Positions 27,872-36,320 of a DNA stretch of 64,000 nt are shown in pieces. This DNA comes from Desulfoferula sp040751985. GTDB lineage: Bacteria > Desulfobacterota > Desulfarculia > Desulfarculales > Desulfarculaceae. The position numbers and the translations under genes are program-made. Within the stretch, counting starts at the first letter, position 1; each line of letters begins with the position of its first letter. Under the pieces are notes generated by a model that saw nothing but the letters and a program-made list of their open reading frames with translations, searched no databases and had not been told where the DNA came from. The stretch spans positions 186,001 to 250,000 of the forward strand of contig JBFMFU010000047.1 of assembly GCA_040751985.1 (NCBI GenBank), given 5' to 3'.

Positions 27872-27887
27872 GGCACAACTCGTGCCA
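27872..27887 (-). promoter_or_regulatory. Sigma-54 promoter of the Hdr-MetFV operon
   Basis: On the minus strand the sequence TGGCACGAGTTGTGCC shows the -24 element TGGCACG and -12 GC with exactly ten bases between GG and GC; consensus is TGGCACG-N4-TTGCW. The only core mismatch is G for T at the first base of TTGC. The predicted start is near 27861, about 24 bp before the kinase ATG at 27837. Confidence 0.8.
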
Positions 27888-27960
27888 AAACGCGCAAAAT
27901 CAGATTCGCCTTAGTTCCTGGCCGCTTGTCAAAAGCCTAATATTCCGGAACCGAGGCAGT

Positions 27961-28073
27961 GTTGCGCACGAATGCAACTATTTAATGCCCGGAGATATGA
28001 ATCTATTGTTTAACTATTTATTTTTTAAGACTTAAATTTGTTGCGTTGAACGCAACAGCAGCGTTGCAGCAAC
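27961..28073. promoter_or_regulatory. Cluster of GTTGC/GCAAC inverted repeats (putative activator sites)
   Basis: Three inverted repeats with the same arms lie 75-190 bp upstream of the sigma-54 promoter: GTTGC-N8-GCAAC at 27961-27978, GTTGCGTT-G-AACGCAAC at 28040-28056 (8-bp arms), and GTTGC-A-GCAAC at 28063-28073. Position fits upstream activating sequences. The adjacent sigma-54 activator (28083-29417) is the obvious candidate binder, which is inference. Confidence 0.6.
28000..28012 (+). promoter_or_regulatory. Possible IHF site between activator sites and promoter
   Basis: AATCTATTGTTTA matches WATCAR-N4-TTR with one mismatch and lies in an AT-rich stretch between the inverted repeats and the sigma-54 promoter, where IHF bending is common. 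Weak. Confidence 0.25.
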
Positions 28074-28082
28074 AGCAACACT

Positions 28083-29417
28083 TCAAGGGCGGGAGATGCC
28101 CAGGCGCTTGAGCCGTCTCCAGAGGGTGGTGCGGTCCACGCCCAGATCGCGCGCGGCGGCGGTCTGATTCCAATCGTGGCGGGTAAGCAGGTCTATCAAC
28201 TCGTCTTTTTCCTGCTGATCGCCCAGGGGCTTGGCCGCGGCCGTTGCTCCGCTGAGCAGATCGTGGGGCAGGTGGTGGCTGCGGATCACGTCGCCGCGGC
28301 AGAGCAGGCAGGCGTGCTCCAGGATGTTCTGCAGCTCGCGCACGTTGCCTGGGTAGTCGTAGTTGAGCAGGATGTCCAGCACCTCGGGCGAGAAGCGGCA
28401 GATGTAGGTGCCGTTCTCCACGTTCTTGCGCTGGATGAAGCGCCGGATCAAGAGCGGTATGTCCTCGCGCCGTTCGCGCAGGCCGGGCACGTTGATTTTG
28501 ATCACGTTGAGCCGGTAGTAGAGGTCCTCGCGGAACAGGCCCCGCTCCACCTGGCGGTCCAGGGGCTTGTTGCTGGCGGCCAGGATGCGCACGTCCACCC
28601 GGGTGGTCTGGCGGGCGCCCAGGGGGAAGAACTCCTGGTCCTCCAGCACCCGGAGCAGCTTGGCCTGCAGGGACAGGGGCAGCTCGCTGATCTCGTCCAG
28701 GAAGATGGTGCCGCCATCGGCCAGTTGGAAGCGGCCAGGCTTGTCGCGCTCGGCGCCGGTGAAGGCCCCGCGGGTGTAGCCGAACATCTCGCTTTCCAAA
28801 AGGTTCTCGGGCAGGGCCGCGCAGTTGACCTTGATCAGGGGCTTGTCGGCGCGGGGGCTGTTGCTGTGGATGATCTGGGCCAGCAGGTCCTTGCCGGTTC
28901 CGGTGGGCCCTTCCAGGAGCACCGTGACTTTGTTGGGCGCCACCACCTTGAGGGTGTCGAAGATGCGCGCTATCTGGGGGCTGTCGCCGATGAAGTCCTC
29001 CCAGGTGCGTTGGTCCTCGCGGTCGTCCTCGGACTGGCTGCCCAGGTGCAGGTTCTGGAAAGTCTCCACTGCCCCGCAGACCTGGCCGTTCTCGTCGTGC
29101 AGGGGCGAGGCGCACAGCCGCACCGGCACCACCGAGCGCCCCTCCTGGCGGATGAACACCGCCTCCAGGCCCAGCTGGTCCTCGCCGGATTCCATGGCCC
29201 GGCGCACCGGGCAGTACTCGTCGCAGAGGGTGGACTTGAGCACCTCGGCGCAGGTGCGGCCCAGGGCCTGGTCGCGGCCCACGCCAGTGATCTGCTCGGC
29301 GGCGCGGTTGAAGTAGGTGATGACGCCGGCCTGGTCCACGGTCAGCACCCCCAGGGACACGGCGTCCAGGATGCCTTGCAGGGGCGGGGTGCGGCGGCTG
29401 TCGAACTCGCTGGCCAT
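28083..29417 (-). CDS. Sigma-54-dependent activator (PAS-AAA-Fis)
   Basis: 444 residues. An N-terminal PAS domain (residues ~15-120) contains CDEYCPVRRAMES, a Cys-x3-Cys pair. The AAA+ domain has Walker A EGPTGTGKDLLA, an intact GAFTGA loop (MFGYTRGAFTGAERDK), Walker B GTIFLDEISELP and arginine-finger region REDLYYRL. A Fis-type HTH ends it (DWNQTAAARDLGVDRTTLWRRLKRLGI). It is not a two-component regulator because no receiver is present; the PAS should sense the signal. Its gene lies directly upstream of the sigma-54 promoter of the Hdr-MetFV operon, which it most likely activates. Confidence 0.93.
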   Translation of the reverse strand: MASEFDSRRTPPLQGILDAVSLGVLTVDQAGVITYFNRAAEQITGVGRDQALGRTCAEVLKSTLCDEYCPVRRAMESGEDQLGLEAVFIRQEGRSVVPVRLCASPLHDENGQVCGAVETFQNLHLGSQSEDDREDQRTWEDFIGDSPQIARIFDTLKVVAPNKVTVLLEGPTGTGKDLLAQIIHSNSPRADKPLIKVNCAALPENLLESEMFGYTRGAFTGAERDKPGRFQLADGGTIFLDEISELPLSLQAKLLRVLEDQEFFPLGARQTTRVDVRILAASNKPLDRQVERGLFREDLYYRLNVIKINVPGLRERREDIPLLIRRFIQRKNVENGTYICRFSPEVLDILLNYDYPGNVRELQNILEHACLLCRGDVIRSHHLPHDLLSGATAAAKPLGDQQEKDELIDLLTRHDWNQTAAARDLGVDRTTLWRRLKRLGISRP

Positions 29418-29602
29418 GGCCCAAAGCTCCGCGTGGGAAAATCCCGGAGAGGCGCGGCAGTTAAGGTCAGGGAAAAACTATGCTTTTTTATTAACGCGGC
29501 CAGGGGCGCCTGTCAAGGCCCGCCCGAGGTGCGGCTGGGGGTATTCCTGGAAGGCTTTGGGTGATTATCCCCAGGAAATGTTTGAGCAATCGGCCAAAAA
29601 TC

Positions 29603-29631
29603 TTGCCAAGCCATCAGACTGATTATAGTAT
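29603..29631 (+). promoter_or_regulatory. Candidate sigma-70 promoter of the 89-aa gene
   Basis: TTGCCA (29603-29608) and TAGTAT (29626-29631) are 17 bp apart, ending 54 bp upstream of the start at 29685, in the divergent gap beside the sigma-54 activator. Confidence 0.45.
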
Positions 29632-29684
29632 GCTCTAATCATCTTTCCCCCTTGGCAGGCCGCCGCGCGGATCGAGGAGGCATC

Positions 29685-29954
29685 GTGGAACCAGACCGCA
29701 CCTGCAAGCGCTGCTCCGTAATCCGGGTCAACGCCCTGGTCAAGGTCTATGACCAGGCCCACGCCCAGGGCGACCGGATTGCCCTGAGCCGCCTCAAGGA
29801 GCTGGCCGCGCTGGTGGGGGGCCGGGGCTTTGCCGACGCCCGGGGCCTGCTCACGCCGGGGCTTCTGGAAAAGGACCTGCGCGCCCTGTGCTGGAACGTC
29901 TCCTCCTTCCTGGAGGACGGCGAGGTGGGCCGCATCCTGGGCCTGAAGCTGTAG
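29685..29954 (+). CDS. Small hypothetical protein with CxxC
   Basis: 89 residues from GTG 29685, which has GAGGAGG 4 nt upstream; other starts lack a ribosome site. It begins with a possible zinc knuckle (CKRC, residues ~7-10), then a helical stretch VNALVKVYDQAHAQGDRIALSRLKELAALVGG, and ends with KDLRALCWNVSSFLEDGEVGRILGLKL. I do not recognise a family. It lies between two sigma-54 activator genes, so a regulatory link is possible. Confidence 0.6.
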   Translation: MEPDRTCKRCSVIRVNALVKVYDQAHAQGDRIALSRLKELAALVGGRGFADARGLLTPGLLEKDLRALCWNVSSFLEDGEVGRILGLKL

Positions 29955-30005
29955 CCGGGCCGCGGCCGGGCCGCAGGGGGGCGGCGGGGGGCGTCTTTTT
30001 TAAGC

Positions 30006-30033
30006 TTGCGCAATTTCCTCAATTAGTTACATT
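30006..30033 (+). promoter_or_regulatory. Candidate sigma-70 promoter of the second sigma-54 activator
   Basis: TTGCGC (30006-30011) and TACATT (30028-30033) with a 16-bp spacer lie in a short AT-rich stretch just before the gene at 30074. Confidence 0.35.
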
Positions 30034-30073
30034 TATCAGGTGATATCTTCCCCCGGGAGCATACGCGCGTCCC

Positions 30074-31816
<1,743 letters not shown>

Positions 31817-31834
31817 AACGGCTCCGCTTTTTCC

Positions 31835-31862
31835 TTGCCCTGGCTCCCTCGTCGGTTATTAT
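31835..31862 (+). promoter_or_regulatory. Candidate sigma-70 promoter
   Basis: TTGCCC (31835-31840) and TATTAT (31857-31862), spacer 16 bp, lie 43 bp upstream of the HTH/ferredoxin gene. Confidence 0.4.
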
Positions 31863-31904
31863 CGGGGCAACTCTCCAGACCCGCGGCAGACAGGAGGCAG
31901 CAGC

Positions 31905-32972
31905 ATGAGCCAGGACACCTACCGCGCCCTGCAACAAAAGCTGGACCAGTTCTCCATGGGCTTTCCGGCCACGGAATCGGGCATCGAGATCAATATCCTC
32001 AAGTACTTGTTCGACCGGGCCGACGCCGAGCTGTTCCTGGCCCTGAGCCAGCGCCTGGAGAGCGCCGAGGCGGTGGCCGCCCGCCTGGGCCGGCCGGTGG
32101 AGGAGGTGGCCGCCCAACTGGAGGACATGACCCAGCGGGGGCTGCTGTTCCGCCTGATCAAGGGCGAAGCGCGCCGCTACGGGGCCGTCCCCTTTGTGCA
32201 CGGCCTGTTCGAGTTCCAGGTCAAGAACCTGGACCGCGAGTTGGCCGAGATGGTGGAAACCTATGGCCAGGAGGCCTTTGAGCAGACCCTGCAGCAGGGG
32301 GCCGAGCACTTCCTGCGCCCCATTCCAGTGCACCGCGCCATCCCGGTGGAGCACAACGTGGCCTCCTACGAGGACGCGGTGAATATCCTCCGGGCCAAGG
32401 ACCGCATCGTCATCGCCGACTGCATCTGCCGCAAAAAGAGCCAGGTCCTGGGCGCCGGCTGCGACAAGCCCCTGGAGGCCTGCTACATGTTCGGCTCCAT
32501 GGGCCAGTACTACCTGGACCGGGGCCTGGGCCGGGAGATCAGCCTGGAAGAGGGCCTGCGCATCCTGGAGGAGTGCCAGGAGGCAGGCCTGGTCACCCAG
32601 CCGGCCACGGCCCAGAATCCGGGCGGCATGTGCAACTGCTGCGGCGACTGCTGCGGGGTGCTGCGCTCGCTGAACAAGCATCCCCGGCCGGCCAGCCTGG
32701 TGCTCTCCAACCACTACGCGGTGGTGGAAGCAGACGAGTGCACCGGCTGCGAGACCTGTCTGGAGCGCTGCCAGATGGGGGCCATCTCCCTGGACGGCGA
32801 GGGGGTGGCTGCCGTGGACCTGGACCGCTGCATCGGCTGCGGCCTGTGCGTGACCCACTGCCCCAGCGGGGCCTTGAGCCTGGCGGCCAAGCCCGCGGAG
32901 CAGATGCGCATTCCGCCGGCCGACACCAGCCAGCAAATGATCCGCATGGCCCAGAAGCGGGGGCTGATGTAA
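31905..32972 (+). CDS. Winged-helix plus ferredoxin iron-sulfur protein
   Basis: 355 residues. The N-terminal ~90 residues look like a winged-helix domain (ESAEAVAARLGRPVEEVAAQLEDMTQRGLLFRL). The middle has Cys-rich elements DCICRKKSQVLGAGC and GGMCNCCGDCCGVLR. The C-terminus is a two-cluster ferredoxin: CTGCETCLERCQMGA and CIGCGLCVTHCPSGA. This combination occurs in anaerobes but its function is unknown to me; an iron-sulfur redox sensor or electron carrier are both possible. SD GGAGG precedes ATG. It lies between the second sigma-54 activator and the Nuo-Hdr operon and is followed by a terminator. Confidence 0.85.
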   Translation: MSQDTYRALQQKLDQFSMGFPATESGIEINILKYLFDRADAELFLALSQRLESAEAVAARLGRPVEEVAAQLEDMTQRGLLFRLIKGEARRYGAVPFVHGLFEFQVKNLDRELAEMVETYGQEAFEQTLQQGAEHFLRPIPVHRAIPVEHNVASYEDAVNILRAKDRIVIADCICRKKSQVLGAGCDKPLEACYMFGSMGQYYLDRGLGREISLEEGLRILEECQEAGLVTQPATAQNPGGMCNCCGDCCGVLRSLNKHPRPASLVLSNHYAVVEADECTGCETCLERCQMGAISLDGEGVAAVDLDRCIGCGLCVTHCPSGALSLAAKPAEQMRIPPADTSQQMIRMAQKRGLM

Positions 32973-32986
32973 GCAACTTGCCACCT

Positions 32987-33026
32987 ACGCCGCTTGAATG
33001 GGTTGGCCTTGTGCGGCGTTTTGTTT
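32987..33026 (+). terminator. Rho-independent terminator
   Basis: ACGCCGC (32987-32993) pairs with GCGGCGT (33013-33019) across a 19-nt loop, followed by TTTTGTTT, just after the stop at 32972. It separates the iron-sulfur gene from the Nuo-Hdr operon. Confidence 0.6.
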
Positions 33027-33062
33027 CAGCGTTGTTTCATGTGTGTTTCAATTGATGTTTCA
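33022..33062 (+). repeat. Four helically phased TGTTTCA direct repeats (putative activator array)
   Basis: TGTTTCA occurs at 33022-33028, 33033-33039, 33044-33050 and 33056-33062, starting every 11, 11 and 12 bp, so all lie on one face of the helix. A reverse copy TGAAACA is at 33139-33145. The array is 160-200 bp upstream of the sigma-54 promoter at 33221, the usual distance for activator binding. Too short and too close for CRISPR. Confidence 0.65.
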
Positions 33063-33220
33063 AATAAGTTATTGATGCCTTTTTACGGCTCATTAGAGTA
33101 AAAGACCTGATCAGTTGCTTTGCCCCTGCCCCCGGCTCTGAAACAAATCATGTTGCACTCGGCCGGTCCGCCGGCACCCGCCACGTCTTATCACCTGAAA
33201 AATACATATCTATTGGGCCA

Positions 33221-33236
33221 TGGCCCTGGTTTTGCA
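33221..33236 (+). promoter_or_regulatory. Sigma-54 promoter of the Nuo-Hdr operon
   Basis: TGGCCCTGGTTTTGCA has TGGC at -24 and TTGCA at -12, with ten bases between GG and GC, as in consensus TGGCAC-N5-TTGCA. The predicted start near 33248 lies 38 bp upstream of the NuoE-like start, which rules out earlier in-frame starts. The rest of the 313-bp gap (32973-33285) holds only the terminator and the TGTTTCA array. Confidence 0.75.
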
Positions 33237-33285
33237 CCCATAGCTTGTGTGTGCCCAAAGTCACATTCGGCAAAGGAGAAGCGTG

Positions 33286-33753
33286 GTGAAGCCAGCGGTG
33301 GATATTGATGTGGACGAAATAATGGAGCGTTACCCCGGCCGGCCGGAGTACCTGATCTTCCTGCTGCAGGACGTGCAGGCCGCCTTCAACTACATCTCGC
33401 CCGAGGCCCTGGCCCTGATCTGCGACTACACCGGGGTGCCGGTGAGCCAGGCCTACGCCGCGGCCACCTTCTATAAGTCCTTCAGCCTGGAGCCCAAGGG
33501 GGAAAACCTGATCCAGGTCTGTTTGGGCACCGCCTGCCACCTCAAGGGCAGCGGGCTCATCGCCGAGAACCTGCTGCGCCGGATCGGGCTGGACGAACCA
33601 GGCACCACCGAAGACCTCAAATACACCGTGGAGACGGTCAACTGCCTGGGCGCCTGCGCCCTGGCGCCGGTGGCGGTGGTCAACGGCGCTTATCAGCCCA
33701 AGGTGACTTCGCCCAAGCTGATGAAGGCGGTGGAAAAGCTCGGGGCGGAATAA
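33286..33753 (+). CDS. NuoE-like NADH dehydrogenase subunit (thioredoxin-fold [2Fe-2S])
   Basis: 155 residues. The helical start IMERYPGRPEYLIFLLQDVQAAFNYISPEALALICDYTGVPVSQAYAAATFYKSFSLEPKG and the [2Fe-2S] ligands VCLGTACHLKGS and VNCLGACALAP define NuoE/HydC/HndA proteins. The start is GTG 33286 (GTG 33283 is an alternative), with AAAGGAGA upstream. It moves electrons from the NuoF-like flavin subunit next to it. First gene of a five-gene operon behind the sigma-54 promoter. Confidence 0.92.
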   Translation: MKPAVDIDVDEIMERYPGRPEYLIFLLQDVQAAFNYISPEALALICDYTGVPVSQAYAAATFYKSFSLEPKGENLIQVCLGTACHLKGSGLIAENLLRRIGLDEPGTTEDLKYTVETVNCLGACALAPVAVVNGAYQPKVTSPKLMKAVEKLGAE

Positions 33754-33776
33754 GTTGAGTAACGGAGTGTGAGGCA

Positions 33777-35663
33777 ATGCAAGTCACGGCGAAAGACTCA
33801 GCGGACCTGAGGCTGGGCTCCCTGGAGGAATTGGAAAAGCTCCGTAGCGAGTTGCGCGCGGCGGAGGACCCAGATCAAACCAAGATAATCGTCTGTCACG
33901 GCACCGGTTGCATGGCCAACAACAGCCCTGCGGTCACCCGGGCCCTGCGCGAGGCCCTGGCCAAGGCCGGCCAGGACATCAAGGTCATGCCCGGCATCAA
34001 GACCACCGGCTGCCACGGCTTTTGCTCCCGGGGGCCCTTGGTGATCATCAAGCCCATGAACATCTTCTACCAGCAGGTCAAGGCCGACGACGCCGAGGAT
34101 ATAGTCCAAAAGACCATCCTGAACGGCGAGCCCGTAGTGCGGCTGCTTTACGTGCATCCCCAGACCAAGGAGACCATCCAGACCACTGAGGACATCCCCT
34201 TCTACTCGGGGCAGCAACGGGTGGTTTTGCAAAACATCGGCCAGATCGACCCCACCGACATCCAGGACGCCCTGAAGGCCGGGGCCTACGCCGGCCTGGC
34301 CAAGACCCTGACCACCATGAAGCCCAGCCAGGTTATCGAGGCGGTGACCAAGTCCGGCCTGCGCGGCCGGGGCGGCGCCGGCTTCCCCACGGGCGTCAAG
34401 TGGTCCCTGGCCGCCAAGCACAAAGGCGGGCAGAAGTACGTGCTGTGCAACGCCGACGAAGGCGACCCCGGGGCCTTCATGGACCGCTCGGTGATGGAGG
34501 GCGACCCGCACGCGGTGGTGGAGGGCATGATCATCGGCGGCTACGCCATCGGTGCCGACACCGGCTACGTGTACGTGCGCGCCGAGTACCCCCTGGCCAT
34601 CAGGCACCTGGAAAAGGCCCTGGCCGACGCCCGGGCCTATGGCCTGTTGGGCCAGAACATCCTGGGCTCAGGCTTCGACTTCGACATCAGCATCAACCGG
34701 GGGGCGGGCGCCTTTGTCTGCGGCGAAGAAACCGCCTTGATGCGTTCGGTGGAAGGCAAGGTGGGCGAGCCGGTGCCCCGGCCGCCTTATCCCTCGGACA
34801 AGGGCCTGTTCGGCAAGCCCTCGGTGCTCAACAACGTGGAGACCTGGGCCAACGTGAGCCGCATCCTGGACAAGGGGGCGGACTGGTTCGCCTCGCTGGG
34901 CACCGCCAAGTCCAAGGGCACCAAGGTCTTTGCCCTGGTGGGCAAGGTGAACAACGTAGGCCTGGTGGAAGTGCCCATGGGCATCAGCCTGCGGGACATC
35001 GTCATGAAGATCGGCGGCGGAGTGCCCGGCTCCGACCACTTCAAGGCCGTGCAGACCGGCGGCCCCTCCGGCGGCTGCCTCCCCTGGAAAGACGCCGACC
35101 TGCCGGTGGACTTCGACTCGCTCATCGAGGCGGGCTCCATGATGGGCTCCGGCGGCATGATCGTCATGGACGACCGCGATTGCATGGTGGACGTGGCCAA
35201 GTATTTCCTGGGATTCCTGGAGGAGGAATCCTGCGGCAAGTGCCTCCCCTGCCGCCTGGGGGTGCCTCGGCTGCGCGAAACCCTGACCCGCTTTTCCAAG
35301 GGCGAGGGCACGCTGCAAGACATAGACGACCTCTACAGCATGGCCGAAGCCATCAAGGCCGGCTCCCTGTGCGCCCTGGGCGGCACCGCACCCAACTCGG
35401 TGCTTTCCACCCTGCGCTACTTCCGCGACGAGTACGAGGCCCACATCCTGGAGCACCGCTGCCCGGCCGGCGTTTGTAAGGACCTGATCACCTACAGCAT
35501 AGACCCTGAGGTCTGCACCGGCTGCCGCGCCTGCGCCCGGGCCTGCCCGCAGGGGGCCATCAGCGGCGAGAAGAAAAAGCCGCACGCCATAGACGAGAGC
35601 CTCTGCATCCGTTGCGGCATGTGCATGGAATCCTGCAAGTTTGGAGCGATCCAGGTCTCTTAG
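33777..35663 (+). CDS. NuoF-like NADH-binding subunit (HydB/BamH type)
   Basis: 628 residues. An N-terminal thioredoxin-like [2Fe-2S] domain has CHGTGC and CHGFC. The NADH/FMN core shows GRGGAGFPTGVKW, CNADEGDPGAFMDRSVMEGDPH and GAGAFVCGEETALMRSVEG. ESCGKCLPCRLG plus SLCALG binds the N3-type [4Fe-4S] cluster. A two-cluster ferredoxin closes it (CTGCRACARACP, CIRCGMCMESCK). This layout is that of HydB of bifurcating hydrogenases, HndC and BamH. No hydrogenase catalytic subunit follows; instead an HdrA-MvhD protein does, so NADH is coupled to Hdr-type flavin chemistry (inference). Confidence 0.93.
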   Translation: MQVTAKDSADLRLGSLEELEKLRSELRAAEDPDQTKIIVCHGTGCMANNSPAVTRALREALAKAGQDIKVMPGIKTTGCHGFCSRGPLVIIKPMNIFYQQVKADDAEDIVQKTILNGEPVVRLLYVHPQTKETIQTTEDIPFYSGQQRVVLQNIGQIDPTDIQDALKAGAYAGLAKTLTTMKPSQVIEAVTKSGLRGRGGAGFPTGVKWSLAAKHKGGQKYVLCNADEGDPGAFMDRSVMEGDPHAVVEGMIIGGYAIGADTGYVYVRAEYPLAIRHLEKALADARAYGLLGQNILGSGFDFDISINRGAGAFVCGEETALMRSVEGKVGEPVPRPPYPSDKGLFGKPSVLNNVETWANVSRILDKGADWFASLGTAKSKGTKVFALVGKVNNVGLVEVPMGISLRDIVMKIGGGVPGSDHFKAVQTGGPSGGCLPWKDADLPVDFDSLIEAGSMMGSGGMIVMDDRDCMVDVAKYFLGFLEEESCGKCLPCRLGVPRLRETLTRFSKGEGTLQDIDDLYSMAEAIKAGSLCALGGTAPNSVLSTLRYFRDEYEAHILEHRCPAGVCKDLITYSIDPEVCTGCRACARACPQGAISGEKKKPHAIDESLCIRCGMCMESCKFGAIQVS

Positions 35664-35695
35664 GCGCTTAGCCCGCATTTGGGGAGATTCAAGTA

Positions 35696-36301
35696 ATGTT
35701 AAATCTGACCATAGACGGGAAAAAAGTCGAAGCCCAGCCTGGTTGGACGCTTTTGGACACGGCGCGCCAGTACGGCATCGAGATACCCACCCTGTGCTTT
35801 CACGAGGCCGTGGAGCCCTTTGGGGCCTGCCGCATGTGCGTGGTGGAGCTCAAGCAGGGCGATAGATCCCGCCTGGTGGCCTCTTGTGTATATCCGGCCG
35901 AGGAAGGTCTGGAGGTTTACACCAGCAGCGAAAAGGTGAACAATGTGCGGCGCTGGATACTGGAGATGCTCCTGTCCGAGTGCCCGGCCAGCAAGGAGAT
36001 ACAGGCCCTGGCCGCCGAGTACGGCGTCACCAGCACCCGCTTCGCGGTGCACAACCCGGATGAGCAGTGCATCCTCTGCGGCCTGTGCAGCCGGGTCTGC
36101 GCCCAGGTGGTCAAGGCCAGCGCCATCAGCACCGTGGGCCGCGGCGTGCATAAGCAGGTCGGGGCGCCCTACCTGACCCCCACCGACGCCTGCGTGGCCT
36201 GCGGCTGCTGCGTCACCGTATGCCCCACCGGCGCCATGCGCAGCCGCTTCGACGCGGTGCGCGGCCTGCCCAAGGTGGTCCTGGCCCACGGGGCCCGTTA
36301 G
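35696..36301 (+). CDS. NuoG-like short iron-sulfur subunit (BamI/HydA N-terminal type)
   Basis: 201 residues. The [2Fe-2S] ferredoxin domain has CFHEAVEPFGACRMCVVE and SCVYP. The His-Cys cluster region of NuoG is shortened to MLLSECPASKEIQALA and lacks the CxxC pair, so that cluster may be missing. Two [4Fe-4S] motifs follow, CILCGLCSRVCAQV and CVACGCCVTVCPTGA. It corresponds to the N-terminal third of NuoG, without a molybdopterin or H-cluster domain. It wires NuoF to the next protein. 32 nt separate it from the NuoF-like gene and 19 nt from the HdrA-MvhD gene. Confidence 0.9.
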   Translation: MLNLTIDGKKVEAQPGWTLLDTARQYGIEIPTLCFHEAVEPFGACRMCVVELKQGDRSRLVASCVYPAEEGLEVYTSSEKVNNVRRWILEMLLSECPASKEIQALAAEYGVTSTRFAVHNPDEQCILCGLCSRVCAQVVKASAISTVGRGVHKQVGAPYLTPTDACVACGCCVTVCPTGAMRSRFDAVRGLPKVVLAHGAR

Positions 36302-36320
36302 CCAGCAAGGAGGCAAGAGA

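Noticed and set aside
33022..33145. Short repeats as a CRISPR array
   Set aside because: Units are 7 bp with 4-5 bp between them, with no spacer diversity or cas genes; they fit regulatory sites.
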